From Candidatus Mesolinea sp. (GTDB lineage Bacteria; Chloroflexota; Anaerolineae; Anaerolineales; Anaerolineaceae): 51,955 bases of DNA. The notes under the pieces are model-generated. The model was not told the origin of the DNA and ran no database searches. It saw nothing but the letters and a program-made list of their open reading frames with translations. Positions 16,086 to 24,695 of the stretch are shown in pieces. How positions within the stretch are numbered: position 1 is the first letter of the stretch; every line of letters begins with the position of its first letter. Position numbers and translations under genes: made by a program. The DNA lies in assembly GCA_003445715.1 (NCBI GenBank), contig DMCS01000093.1, positions 28,202-80,156 of the forward strand. Direction: 5' to 3'.

Positions 16086-18470
16086 TTACTGATTCAGCCT
16101 GGGCAAATCTCCGCAGCGCGATTCATATTCACCAACCAGCGTGCAAGGAATTCCTAGTTCATCGTATTTCGAAACATAAACTGTTTCGAAAAAGCGATAT
16201 TCATTGATGCCATCCCCATCCAGATCAGGATTCAAGTTAACTAGCCTGAGAATATTCATCGGCTGTTCGCACACATGATCTTCTGGGCGGATATGATAGG
16301 TCCCTTTGGGTCCTTCAAACATCAAGCCTTCTAAGGCAGGGATCATCACCTCGGGATCCGTATCACCACCGGTCTTTTCAAGAGCAGAAGCCAGAGCAAT
16401 CGCAGAAGCCATACCACCTGCTGTAAACAAATCAGGATATGCATTAATCGCGGCATCTGGAGCGTCTTTGTATTTTTCAAAGTGGTGCTCTACTAACCAA
16501 TCGTTGACTTCTGTATCTGCCGCGGTGTAGTGGTAAACATTCAAACCGACAGTACCAAGTACATCCTCGCCAAATACTGCAGTGAAGGAGGCATTATCAC
16601 CAAATCCAGTACCAACAGTCATGACTTCCAACGCACCCATGTCAGAAAGCGCCTGGAAAAGGGTAACATAACCAGTGCCAGACCAGGTCAGGAACAAGTT
16701 ATCAGCACCGGAATCCATTGCTTGCTGGACATAGGGCGTGAAATCGGTTGTTTCGAAAGGTGCGTAGATATCTGCGATCAGTTCGCCGCCAAATTTCTCC
16801 ACAGAGTATTTGAGCGCTTCTCCAGAACCGCGACCAAAGGCATTATCAACCCCAATATGGGCAAAAGTGGGTCCCACATTCTCGACCAAATATTTAGCAA
16901 TGATCAAGGTGTCATCGAAGTTGGTGCGTGATGTGCGGAAAACATAGGGGTTAAAATTCGGACCAGTTGGGTAGGAAGACGCAGCAGGATCAATCATCAA
17001 AATGATTTTATTTTCTAAAGCCACATTCGTGAGCGCTACAGCACTAGCTGAAGAAACGGGACCCTGCAGTAATTCAACGCCGTCTCTCTCAATCAGCTCC
17101 AGTGCAAGCGATACGGCTTTTTCTGGGTTGCCCTCATCATCTTTGACGATGACCTCGACAGGACGATTGGCAATAATCCAGCGGCCCTGGTCGTCTTTCT
17201 TGCCGCCGGACATATATTCAAGGCCCAAATCGAAGCCCCGTTGCTGCTGCAGGCCGTAGAGAGCCATCAGGCCGGACATCTGGCCAATTTGGCCAATCTT
17301 CAGAACAGGACCAAGCTCTTCTGTTTCTGGTTGAGTTGGAACTGCAGATAAAGCATCTAAGCCAGTGAATTGGTCGGCTGTGTAATAGCCAGAATCAATG
17401 ATGGCTGAAATCAGATTGGTCTTATCCACAGAGACAACCGCGGAGGGTTTGGCGGGAACGTCAATCACACCGTTGTTGTAGGTGGTGGTAGCTTCAGGCG
17501 TGCCACCCTCCAAGAAGATCACCGCAGCCTTGATCGCATCGGCAACCAATACGCGCACATCCTTCAGCACAGTCATGGACTGTTTGCCATCGATGATGTA
17601 TTGCACCGAGGCAATTTCAGCATCCTGACCAGTGATGATGTAGGAGGTGACATCCTTATCGGCCGCGAAGGTATCCGCAATCGCGCGGGCGGTGCCATCA
17701 TTGGGGGCCAAGATGAAGACATCACCCTTATCCGCAGCCGTGGCAGCGGTCAGGTTGGATTCAGCTAAGTTCTTAGCCACATTGAAGTCCCAGTTGGTGG
17801 AAATCTGACCAATAATGCGAGCCATTTCCTCACGAGTGAGCGTGGCTTTATCCTGCAAGGCAACTGCCTCGGAGGAGTTCTTGATCACAAATGTGCCATC
17901 CACAATCTTGGGTTGCAAAACGCTCCAGGCGCCTTCAAAGAACAAGAAAGCGTTGTTATCGGAAGCAGCGCCAGCATACAGGTACAAGGGGTTGCCTGCG
18001 CCAGTGGCATGATCAACCAGGTACTGTCCCTGGGCTTTACCGACAGAGACGCTATCGAAGGTCACGTAGTAATCGACCGCATCCGTATCGGTGATCAGGC
18101 GGTCATAGGAAATGACCTTGACGCCAGCTGCACGGGCTGCTTCAGCCGAAGCCGCTGCCGCCGTGCTATCGTGCGGGCAGATGATGAGAACATTGATGCC
18201 CTTGGAAATCAGGGTTTCAACGTTCTGCTTTTCTTTGGCGGAGTCACCCTGGCTGAACAGAATTTCCACGCTGTAGCCCTCTTTCTGCAGGGCATCCTTG
18301 AAGCGGGTTTCATCCTGGATCCAGCGGGGTTCATCCTTGGTGGGTAAAACAATCCCAACTGCCAGCGTTTCTCCACCGGCAGTCTCGGTGGGGGTAGCCT
18401 GAGCACAAGCACCGAGGATCATCGAAGCGATGATCAGTATCGAGAAGGTAAAAACTAACGACTTTTTCAT
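16086..18470 (-). CDS. Double substrate-binding lipoprotein: ChvE/XylF-like sugar domain fused to LivK-like domain
   Basis: 794 residues, twice the normal size. A lipoprotein signal with lipobox LGAC (Cys about 21) is followed by a complete sugar-binding domain of the ChvE/XylF type (about 36-365; GIVLPTKDEPRW, SYDRLI, ILAPNDGTARAI, IDSGYYTADQF). A short Pro/Thr/Glu linker (PTQPETEE) leads into a complete LivK-like domain (about 390-790; KIGQIGQMSGLMALYG, GPVSSASAVALTN, FGRGSGEALKYS). The second half fits the LivGFHM genes downstream. No sugar permease for the first half lies nearby. The frame is continuous. It may be a real two-headed receptor, the product of an in-frame deletion between two adjacent genes, or an assembly join. 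Confidence 0.88.
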   Translation of the reverse strand: MKKSLVFTFSILIIASMILGACAQATPTETAGGETLAVGIVLPTKDEPRWIQDETRFKDALQKEGYSVEILFSQGDSAKEKQNVETLISKGINVLIICPHDSTAAAASAEAARAAGVKVISYDRLITDTDAVDYYVTFDSVSVGKAQGQYLVDHATGAGNPLYLYAGAASDNNAFLFFEGAWSVLQPKIVDGTFVIKNSSEAVALQDKATLTREEMARIIGQISTNWDFNVAKNLAESNLTAATAADKGDVFILAPNDGTARAIADTFAADKDVTSYIITGQDAEIASVQYIIDGKQSMTVLKDVRVLVADAIKAAVIFLEGGTPEATTTYNNGVIDVPAKPSAVVSVDKTNLISAIIDSGYYTADQFTGLDALSAVPTQPETEELGPVLKIGQIGQMSGLMALYGLQQQRGFDLGLEYMSGGKKDDQGRWIIANRPVEVIVKDDEGNPEKAVSLALELIERDGVELLQGPVSSASAVALTNVALENKIILMIDPAASSYPTGPNFNPYVFRTSRTNFDDTLIIAKYLVENVGPTFAHIGVDNAFGRGSGEALKYSVEKFGGELIADIYAPFETTDFTPYVQQAMDSGADNLFLTWSGTGYVTLFQALSDMGALEVMTVGTGFGDNASFTAVFGEDVLGTVGLNVYHYTAADTEVNDWLVEHHFEKYKDAPDAAINAYPDLFTAGGMASAIALASALEKTGGDTDPEVMIPALEGLMFEGPKGTYHIRPEDHVCEQPMNILRLVNLNPDLDGDGINEYRFFETVYVSKYDELGIPCTLVGEYESRCGDLPRLNQ

Positions 18471-18548
18471 TCTATTTACTCCTATATATTTTCATTTTTT
18501 AATTTTTCGATAGGTTAAGGATATTGAAAAAATGGTGCACCTCCTTTT

Positions 18549-19343
18549 TTAACTGTTCTTCAAAACGAAACCGATCAACAAAGTGTTTAGTGGATCGGGT
18601 TTATCCAGACAAAGGGCATGCCCTGCACCTGGAACAACGACAAATTCTGAGTTTTCGATTTTTTCCGCAATCAACTGGGCATACTCTCTACCCTTAATGC
18701 GGTCTTCTTCACCAATAACGACGAGTGTTGGACAATTTATCCGCGAAAGTTCGTTGGTTATATCTATATTATAGAATGCAGACATCATTTCTGCAAAAGA
18801 TTTCAGATCGATTGCAGAAAATCTCTTAATTGCCTCAGCTGTAGCTGACTGTGTGGCTGCAACATATTCGGCTGAAAAATTTAACGTTACCGAAGTCCAG
18901 TAGAGTAGTTCGGGATCTTTTCGCTCTGCAGCCAATTTCCAAGGATACGTTTGCGCCCGTAAAAATGGTCGAACTTCTGAAACACCATCGATGATGATCA
19001 AACTTTTGGTCTTCTCAGGATATTTTAGAGCAAAGACCATGCTAATCTCTGAGCCATACGAAATCCCGCCGATATGCGCTTTGGGGATATCCAGGGCTTC
19101 AAGCAAAGCTGCCAGGTCATCCGCATGCTGCTCCATCGAGTAGGGTCCATCGGGATGCTCCGAGCGCCACATCCCGCGGCAATCATACAACAGCACACGC
19201 ATATACTTTGAGAGCACCCGTGTTTGGTAGATCCAGCTCTCAGTGCTCATCATAATTCCATTGGAGAGCACCAACACCTCGCCATCAACTGGGCCATGCA
19301 ATTCGTAATACAGACGTACGTTATTGACAACGACTTCTGGCAT
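18549..19343 (-). CDS. Alpha/beta hydrolase
   Basis: 264 residues with the fold's standard landmarks: oxyanion region LVLSNGIMM, nucleophile elbow GISYGS (Ser near 96), acid IGEEDRI, and His in GAGHALCLDKP. It resembles enol-lactonases and small ester or thioester hydrolases. It sits 7 nt from the zinc-ribbon gene and inside the acyl-CoA cluster, so a lactone, ester or acyl-CoA thioester is a reasonable substrate class. No signal peptide, so cytoplasmic. Confidence 0.87.
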   Translation of the reverse strand: MPEVVVNNVRLYYELHGPVDGEVLVLSNGIMMSTESWIYQTRVLSKYMRVLLYDCRGMWRSEHPDGPYSMEQHADDLAALLEALDIPKAHIGGISYGSEISMVFALKYPEKTKSLIIIDGVSEVRPFLRAQTYPWKLAAERKDPELLYWTSVTLNFSAEYVAATQSATAEAIKRFSAIDLKSFAEMMSAFYNIDITNELSRINCPTLVVIGEEDRIKGREYAQLIAEKIENSEFVVVPGAGHALCLDKPDPLNTLLIGFVLKNS

Positions 19344-19349
19344 CTTTAA

Positions 19350-19775
19350 TCATTCCATTTCTGCAGGCTCAAAAGCAAGAACTTTCTTCTGTGCTTCACC
19401 CATCACACGATCAAGGCTAGTCATCTTCAACGGTGTTCCAATCATAATTTTTTGGGGATCTGAAAGATCCATGCCCACAATTTGGGCGCTGATGCGGGGA
19501 CCCTCGTCTAGGGCAACAATGCCCACCATATAAGGATGTTTGGCATCGTAACCAGCGGCTAGCATTTCCGTTGCCGGCACATAGATAACAGTGAAAGCAG
19601 CAAGCTTACCCTTTCCGCTGAACTCGATCAGTTCTGCCTGGTCGGATTTGCATTTTGGGCAAATGTAACGTTGCGGTAAGCTGATATGACCGCAATTCAA
19701 ACATCGGGAGCCAACTAAGACGCCGTTTTCTATGTAATCAAAGAATGATTTTGCCTCGAGTTTTAATTCGCTCAT
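19350..19775 (-). CDS. Zn-ribbon/OB-fold protein (DUF35 family), thiolase partner
   Basis: 141 residues. A rubredoxin-like zinc ribbon with four Cys (CLNCGH ... CPKC, about 24-40) is followed by an OB-fold. The upstream in-frame extension to 19832 is rejected: ATG 19775 has GAGGAA 6 nt before it and starts just after the thiolase stop. DUF35 proteins form stable complexes with adjacent thiolases, as in the archaeal thiolase/HMG-CoA synthase complex and BbsAB of toluene degradation, helping to bind CoA. Gene order directly after the thiolase supports this here. Confidence 0.9.
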   Translation of the reverse strand: MSELKLEAKSFFDYIENGVLVGSRCLNCGHISLPQRYICPKCKSDQAELIEFSGKGKLAAFTVIYVPATEMLAAGYDAKHPYMVGIVALDEGPRISAQIVGMDLSDPQKIMIGTPLKMTSLDRVMGEAQKKVLAFEPAEME

Positions 19776-19776
19776 T

Positions 19777-21042
19777 TCAGTTCCTCTGTTCAAAAATATG
19801 GACAACCGCTGTCTGTCCTGTGCCGCCAACATTGTGGGTCAGGGCATATTTCAGCTCCCCAGGCAGCTGACGTTCACCAGCTAAACCGTGAAATTGCTTC
19901 CAAATTTCGACAACCTGAGCGATGCCGGAAGCGCCTACAGGATGTCCTTTAGATTTCAAACCACCACTGGTGTTGATGGGATGCATACCTGTGCGTGCAG
20001 TTTTGCCCTCTAAGGCGGCTTTCCAACCTTCACCACGCGGGAAGAAGCCTATGTCTTCGCTTGCCATGATCTCAGCGATCGTAAAGCAATCGTGGACCTC
20101 AGCAAAATCAATGTGTTCAGGGCTAATGCCAGCCATTTCGTACGCCTGTTGTGCAGCTTTCGAAGCAGAAGAAATCTCTGTCAGTGAGTTGCGCTCAGCC
20201 AGCGCGCCATCACTCGCCTGACCAACACCAGCGACAAAAATAGGATGTTGCGTGAATTTTGGAGCTAAATCTTCGCTCACCAACAAAAGCGCCGCAGCCC
20301 CATCCGAAATCGGAGAGCAATCGAAGAGTCGCAAAGGCCAGGCAATCATCGGGTTGGCTTTGGGATCCTGCATAAATTCCATTTCATTTTCCCACGTTGG
20401 AACCAGGGTGCCTTTTTTGATGGCTTTAGCTTTCTTACCAGCCATGACATCCTGGATAGTTTGATTAAACTGCGCTTTGTCGTTGAGGGCGCCGTTTGCG
20501 TGGTTTTTAATCGCAACTCGAGCAAGCGCATCCGGATCGGCATTGTATCTATCTAGATAGGCGGTTGCCATGGTGGCATAGAGGCCAGGGAAAGTAAAAC
20601 CAGCAGGGATTTCGAAGAGGGTGTCGGCAGCCGAAGCTAAAGCATTGGTCACTTCAGCTGTAGGCAAATCAGTCATCTTTTCTACGCCACCGACCAAAAC
20701 AACATCATATTGTCCGGAGGCAACCGCTAAGATAGCTTGGTGCAGAGCCACCCCGCCACTGGCGCAGGCGTCTTCGATGCGCACACTGGCAATCGGCGAA
20801 AGTCCAATCCAACTGGCAACGATGGGGGCTAAATGACCTTGTTTCTCAAATTGATCAGAGGTGAAATTGCCCATAAAAAAGGCTTGAATATCTTCTGGGG
20901 CAAAATCATTCTCGATAGAGCCAATCAATTCTCGGTAAGCTTCCACAAACAAATCGCGAGAGGTTTTCTCGGGGAAGACACCAAACTTGCTCATCCCCAC
21001 ACCCACAACCGCTACATTGCGCGCTAGTTTTGTTCCTGTCAT
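19777..21042 (-). CDS. Thiolase family protein (acetyl-CoA acetyltransferase/SCP-x-like)
   Basis: 421 residues. The acylated nucleophile is Cys93 in EDACASGG. The active-site motifs AEVHDCFTIAE and GGLKSKGHPVGASG (catalytic His) are present, and the C-terminus has NVGGTGQT where classical thiolases carry the second Cys. That pattern is typical of the archaeal/SCP-x branch that works with a DUF35 partner, and the partner gene follows immediately. It would form or cleave a 3-oxoacyl-CoA in the cytoplasm. Chain length or substrate cannot be assigned from sequence. Confidence 0.9.
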   Translation of the reverse strand: MTGTKLARNVAVVGVGMSKFGVFPEKTSRDLFVEAYRELIGSIENDFAPEDIQAFFMGNFTSDQFEKQGHLAPIVASWIGLSPIASVRIEDACASGGVALHQAILAVASGQYDVVLVGGVEKMTDLPTAEVTNALASAADTLFEIPAGFTFPGLYATMATAYLDRYNADPDALARVAIKNHANGALNDKAQFNQTIQDVMAGKKAKAIKKGTLVPTWENEMEFMQDPKANPMIAWPLRLFDCSPISDGAAALLLVSEDLAPKFTQHPIFVAGVGQASDGALAERNSLTEISSASKAAQQAYEMAGISPEHIDFAEVHDCFTIAEIMASEDIGFFPRGEGWKAALEGKTARTGMHPINTSGGLKSKGHPVGASGIAQVVEIWKQFHGLAGERQLPGELKYALTHNVGGTGQTAVVHIFEQRN

Positions 21043-21053
21043 ATTGTTTTGCC

Positions 21054-21365
21054 TCAGTCTACTTTTTCGTAAATTACAGCGCCACTGAGATCTGTTGGCC
21101 GCTCATGCGTCCCTTCAGCAACCAAGTTCAGCTTTAATTGTTTTCCCTCAATAGCGAAGCGACCCACAAAGCCTCCTAGTAACCCGAAGGTATGCTCTGT
21201 TTGATACATGTCGATGAGATCGCCCTCAATCTTATAGGTCCCACTAGAGGTAATCCCCATAGGCTCATAGGCTGACTCATAAGTTCCATCCTCGTTAAAG
21301 GTAAAAGAGAGGCCCGGATATGGTTGCCCTTCAATTTGTGCCCACTTTCCTAATATTTCGTTCAT
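21054..21365 (-). CDS. Small beta-barrel (lipocalin-like) hypothetical protein
   Basis: 103 residues, rich in alternating polar and hydrophobic strands (FTFNEDGTYES, GTYKIEGDLIDMYQ, FAIEGKQLKLN), as in small lipocalin-like domains that report residual ligand binding. ATG 21365 is preceded by AAGAAGGG; the longer frame to 21446 would run into the upstream CoA-transferase gene and is rejected. It lacks a signal peptide. I recognise no precise family. Its place between CoA-transferase and thiolase suggests an accessory role in the same pathway. Confidence 0.7.
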   Translation of the reverse strand: MNEILGKWAQIEGQPYPGLSFTFNEDGTYESAYEPMGITSSGTYKIEGDLIDMYQTEHTFGLLGGFVGRFAIEGKQLKLNLVAEGTHERPTDLSGAVIYEKVD

Positions 21366-21384
21366 AGTATTAACCCTTCTTTCT

Positions 21385-22704
21385 CTAAAAATAGCGTTTA
21401 TCAGGAACAATCCCCAAACGGTGTGCTTCTTCGCGAATCCAGTCACGGAAATCGGGGTGAGCGATCTTAATTAAGGCCTCCATACGCCTCTTGACGCTCA
21501 ATCCACGCAATTCAGCAATGCCATATTCGGTCACAATCGTGTCCACATCTTGACTAGGGACTGTTACGCCTGCCCCAGGTGCCAAGGTTGGCACGATGGT
21601 CGAGACTGTGCCATTCTTTGCTGTTGAGCGTAAAGCAATAATGCCACGCCCCCCTTCGGAAAGCTGCGCCCCACGGTGGGTATCAGATTGACCACCGGTT
21701 CCACTAATCTGGCGAGTACCCAGACTTTGCGAGCATACTTGGCCAAGAATATCAACCTGCACAGCCGTGTTGATACTGGTCATCTTATAATTTTGGCCTA
21801 CGATATATGGATCGTTGACGTATTTCCCCCGCAAAATTTCCACATCGGGATTGTGGTCAATAAAATCATAGAGCTTTTGCGTCCCAAGTGCGAAGGCTGC
21901 TATCATTTTTCCTTGATTGAGTGATTTTTTATGATTGGTAATCACGCCAGCGTTATAAAGGTCAACCATCCCATCGACGAACATTTCCGTATGAATTCCC
22001 ATGTCATGACGGTGTAACAGAAATGCGGTAATCGCGTTCGGGATACCGCCGATGCCCAGCTGAAGGGTCGCACCATCTTTGATAAGATCTGCCACGTGTT
22101 CACCAATCATGCGTTCGATCTCGGTAGGTTCTTCCCCTGGCAGTTGTGGAAGCGGGACATGATTTTCTACCACAAAATCCACATCGGAGATGTGCACCAG
22201 TGTGTCTCCATTCGTCCACGGTAAGTTTTCGTTGACTTCTAAAATCACAAGCCTGGCAGCTTCGACCATGTCCTTTTCATAGACGTTCCCCAAGGAGAGT
22301 GACATAAAACCGTCTTCATTCGGTGGTGTAGCTGTGCCAATAAAAACATCCACATAACCATGATTGGCATAGAGTTTATCCATGCCCGCTGAATGCAAAT
22401 TATTCGGTACATAGGAGACCCGCCCCTCCGAATGAACTTTGCGATCAGCCAGGGAATAAAACCAGTTTTCATTAAAGATGTGGCCATCCATTTCTGGATT
22501 CAGAAAAGCCTCGTATGGGCGCATGGGCAGGCAAGTCCACGTGGTGACATTCTCCAAACGGCGGCCTTGCCGACCTAATTCTTCGAGTAAACCCGGGGGT
22601 TCTGCGCCAGCCATAGCAACACACACGGTCTGGTTCGATTTAATTTTCGAAATTGCCTCTTCCAGACTGACTAACTTACGGTTGAATTCCTCTATTGCAG
22701 ACAT
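21385..22704 (-). CDS. Acetyl-CoA hydrolase/4-hydroxybutyrate CoA-transferase family protein
   Basis: 439 residues, right for this single-chain CoA-transferase family. Recognisable blocks include VGTATPPNEDGFMSLSLGN, LQLGIGGIPNAITAFL, ISGTGGQSD (the glycine-rich acyl-CoA loop) and the ending TEYGIAELRG. Members move CoA between acetyl-CoA or similar donors and a carboxylic acid through a glutamyl-CoA intermediate. Here it probably activates the imported acid that the rest of the cluster then processes. 17 nt separate it from the KASIII-like gene. Confidence 0.9.
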   Translation of the reverse strand: MSAIEEFNRKLVSLEEAISKIKSNQTVCVAMAGAEPPGLLEELGRQGRRLENVTTWTCLPMRPYEAFLNPEMDGHIFNENWFYSLADRKVHSEGRVSYVPNNLHSAGMDKLYANHGYVDVFIGTATPPNEDGFMSLSLGNVYEKDMVEAARLVILEVNENLPWTNGDTLVHISDVDFVVENHVPLPQLPGEEPTEIERMIGEHVADLIKDGATLQLGIGGIPNAITAFLLHRHDMGIHTEMFVDGMVDLYNAGVITNHKKSLNQGKMIAAFALGTQKLYDFIDHNPDVEILRGKYVNDPYIVGQNYKMTSINTAVQVDILGQVCSQSLGTRQISGTGGQSDTHRGAQLSEGGRGIIALRSTAKNGTVSTIVPTLAPGAGVTVPSQDVDTIVTEYGIAELRGLSVKRRMEALIKIAHPDFRDWIREEAHRLGIVPDKRYF

Positions 22705-22721
22705 GAATATTTTCTTTCTGC

Positions 22722-23729
22722 CTAAGGCATTCTGAATGCGGAAGCAGCTTGGTTGTAACCCACACCGGAACCAACAAACATAACCAAATCGCCGGATTTA
22801 ATCTTGCCCAGTTTGCGGGCATCGTCAAATGCCATAGGAAGGCAGGCTGAACCTGTGTAGCCCCATTTATCCATAATCCAATGGGTTTTCTCGAGAGGCA
22901 AGCCCAAATTTTCCATAACCAACTTAATCGTAGTGAGGTTTACCTGAGTAAAAATCATGAAATCGATATCTTCCACTGCAAAGTTACCATTCGCCGCGCA
23001 TTCACGTGTGCGGGCTGGCCAACCGTCATTATTCACTGAGGCTGGGAAGGCAGTTAGCAGCTTTACTTTGGTCCGCCCTGCTTCGACGCTCTCACAAGTC
23101 GCTGGTTCATACGTCCCACCGGAATAAATCCCCCAATGCTTATGGTAGGAACCGTCGGCTTTGATGGAGCTGGATATGAAACCAGGTTTATCGGACCCAG
23201 TCACAACAGCGGCTCCAGCTCCATCGCCGTAAAAGAAGGAGGTAAGATCATGCGGCGGGTCAGCTAATTTATGCATCATATAAGCACCAATGACCAGAAT
23301 GTACTTGATATTGGGATTGGTCGCAATGATGCCTGCAGCTTGCGTTAGACCAGTTGGGAATGAGGCACAAGCACAGCCAACATCCCAGGTGCCAGCATTG
23401 ACGCAGCCAAGCTTGTATTGCACCACAACTGATGTCGCCGGTGTAATGTAATCAGGGCTATCGGTGCCTAAAATAATCAGATCCACTTGCTCAGGCATTA
23501 TCCCCGCGTCGGCAAGCGCTTGTTTGCCGGCTTCGACGGCCAAGTCCGAAGTCGCCCAATCGTCCGGAGCGTAAAAGCGGCGGGTGATTCCGGTGCTGGC
23601 TTCGAATTTGCCGACTACTTCTGCCAATTTGGGGTCAACCGCAGCCATCCATTCGGCAAAAGTAGCATTGCTGATTTCGTTTTCTGGGACGTACCTTCCG
23701 GTACCAATGATTGTTGCATAACGGGTCAT
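22722..23729 (-). CDS. KASIII (FabH)-like protein lacking catalytic His and Asn
   Basis: 335 residues with the FabH fold pattern throughout: GRYVPENEISN, TGITRRF, TDSPDYITPATS, and the acyl-accepting Cys121 in DVGCACASF. The position of the catalytic His (usually HQAN) reads TQVN, so Thr261 replaces His. The position of the catalytic Asn (usually GNTSxAS) reads GYTGSAC, so Tyr291 replaces Asn. Without these residues decarboxylative condensation is unlikely; acyl transfer or non-decarboxylative chemistry, perhaps with the adjacent thiolase/DUF35 pair, is more plausible. AAGGAG precedes the ATG. The substitutions were read from the nucleotide sequence directly. Confidence 0.87.
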   Translation of the reverse strand: MTRYATIIGTGRYVPENEISNATFAEWMAAVDPKLAEVVGKFEASTGITRRFYAPDDWATSDLAVEAGKQALADAGIMPEQVDLIILGTDSPDYITPATSVVVQYKLGCVNAGTWDVGCACASFPTGLTQAAGIIATNPNIKYILVIGAYMMHKLADPPHDLTSFFYGDGAGAAVVTGSDKPGFISSSIKADGSYHKHWGIYSGGTYEPATCESVEAGRTKVKLLTAFPASVNNDGWPARTRECAANGNFAVEDIDFMIFTQVNLTTIKLVMENLGLPLEKTHWIMDKWGYTGSACLPMAFDDARKLGKIKSGDLVMFVGSGVGYNQAASAFRMP

Positions 23730-23762
23730 AAAATTAACTCCTTATTGGAATTCCAACTCAGT

Positions 23763-24521
23763 CTACGGGATCACTCCACCATCGACGCTGATGGCAGCGC
23801 CGTGAATGTATGAAGCTTCATCGCTTGCTAACCAAGCATAAACATTCGCAATCTCTTCAGGTTTTCCAAGGCGCCCTAATGGAGTTTTTGCAGCCATTGC
23901 GGCGAGAACATTTTCCGGCATCTTCAAAACCATTTCGGTGAGGATAAAGCCGGGGCAGACCGCATTCACACGGATTTGGTACCTCCCCAGCTCGCGTGCC
24001 CAGGTTTTGGTCATGCCGATGACGCCAAATTTGGTCGCAGCATAATTTGTCTGCCCAAAGTTGCCATACAAACCCACCACCGAAGAAGCGTTCAAGACCA
24101 CACCGCCACCGTTTTTAATCATGTAAGGCACAACGGCTTGCGTGCAGTTAAAAACACCCTTGAGATTGACTGCGACAACCAGGTCGAAAGCTTCTTCACT
24201 CATTTGACCAACCATCTGGCCGTCTTTAAACTTGACGAATTGTGCGTCCTGCGTAATGCCAGCATTGTTGACTAAAACATCGATATGACCGAATTGTGCC
24301 GCAACATCATCAACCCAAGCTTGGACTGCCTGCCGGTTAGTAACATCCACTTTATCAAATCGGATTGCCCCACCAGTTTCCTCAACAAAAGCATTTCCAG
24401 CCTGTTCATTGACATCACAGATGATGACCTTTGCGCCCTCCTTGATGAACTTTAATGCCGTGGCTTTACCAATCCCGGCAGCTCCCCCCGTGATGATTGC
24501 AACTTTATCTATTAGAAGCAT
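23763..24521 (-). CDS. Short-chain dehydrogenase/reductase (FabG-like)
   Basis: 252 residues with the classical SDR signature: cofactor loop GGAAGIGKAT (about 13-22), NNAG (about 86-89), catalytic Ser in NASSVVG and YAATK (Tyr-x-x-x-Lys, about 158-162), and the substrate-side VCPGFI. The Asp after the second strand (CDVNEQ) points to NAD(H) over NADP(H). It likely interconverts a 3-hydroxyacyl and 3-oxoacyl CoA for the thiolase. It is the promoter-proximal gene of the long unit, with AAAAGGAG before the ATG. Confidence 0.9.
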   Translation of the reverse strand: MLLIDKVAIITGGAAGIGKATALKFIKEGAKVIICDVNEQAGNAFVEETGGAIRFDKVDVTNRQAVQAWVDDVAAQFGHIDVLVNNAGITQDAQFVKFKDGQMVGQMSEEAFDLVVAVNLKGVFNCTQAVVPYMIKNGGGVVLNASSVVGLYGNFGQTNYAATKFGVIGMTKTWARELGRYQIRVNAVCPGFILTEMVLKMPENVLAAMAAKTPLGRLGKPEEIANVYAWLASDEASYIHGAAISVDGGVIP

Positions 24522-24583
24522 GCTCTCTCCTTTTATGAACTTGTTCGATTAACTTCTTGGTAACCTATTTTTAACATATGGGG

Positions 24584-24612
24584 ATTACAGGGGGGTTACA
24601 AATCGGTAACAA
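24584..24612 (-). promoter_or_regulatory. Promoter of the acyl-CoA/Liv unit with overlapping operator-like inverted repeat
   Basis: On the minus strand TTGTTA (24607-24612) and TGTAAT (24584-24589) have exact 17-nt spacing. Inside lies GTTAC-N6-GTAAC (24595-24610), which overlaps the -35 box and spacer and is a likely repressor site. Leader to the SDR start is about 55 nt. No regulator gene is adjacent. Confidence 0.6.
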
Positions 24613-24648
24613 AAACATAATAAATTATGGAGTTTTCCAGGTTAAAGT

Positions 24649-24675
24649 AAGAGCCCGCTTTTTGGGCGGGCTCTT
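24649..24675 (-). terminator. Terminator of the subtilase gene
   Basis: Perfect 10-bp G/C-rich stem AAGAGCCCGC/GCGGGCTCTT with a loop of seven, 20 nt past the subtilase stop. On the minus strand it is followed only by ACTTTA, so the T-run is weak. It separates the subtilase from the acyl-CoA unit. Confidence 0.7.
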
Positions 24676-24695
24676 GAATAGGTGGTGAACTAATC

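Noticed and set aside
21366..21446. Longer start for the small barrel protein
   Set aside because: It would overlap the CoA-transferase gene, and ATG 21365 has its own SD.
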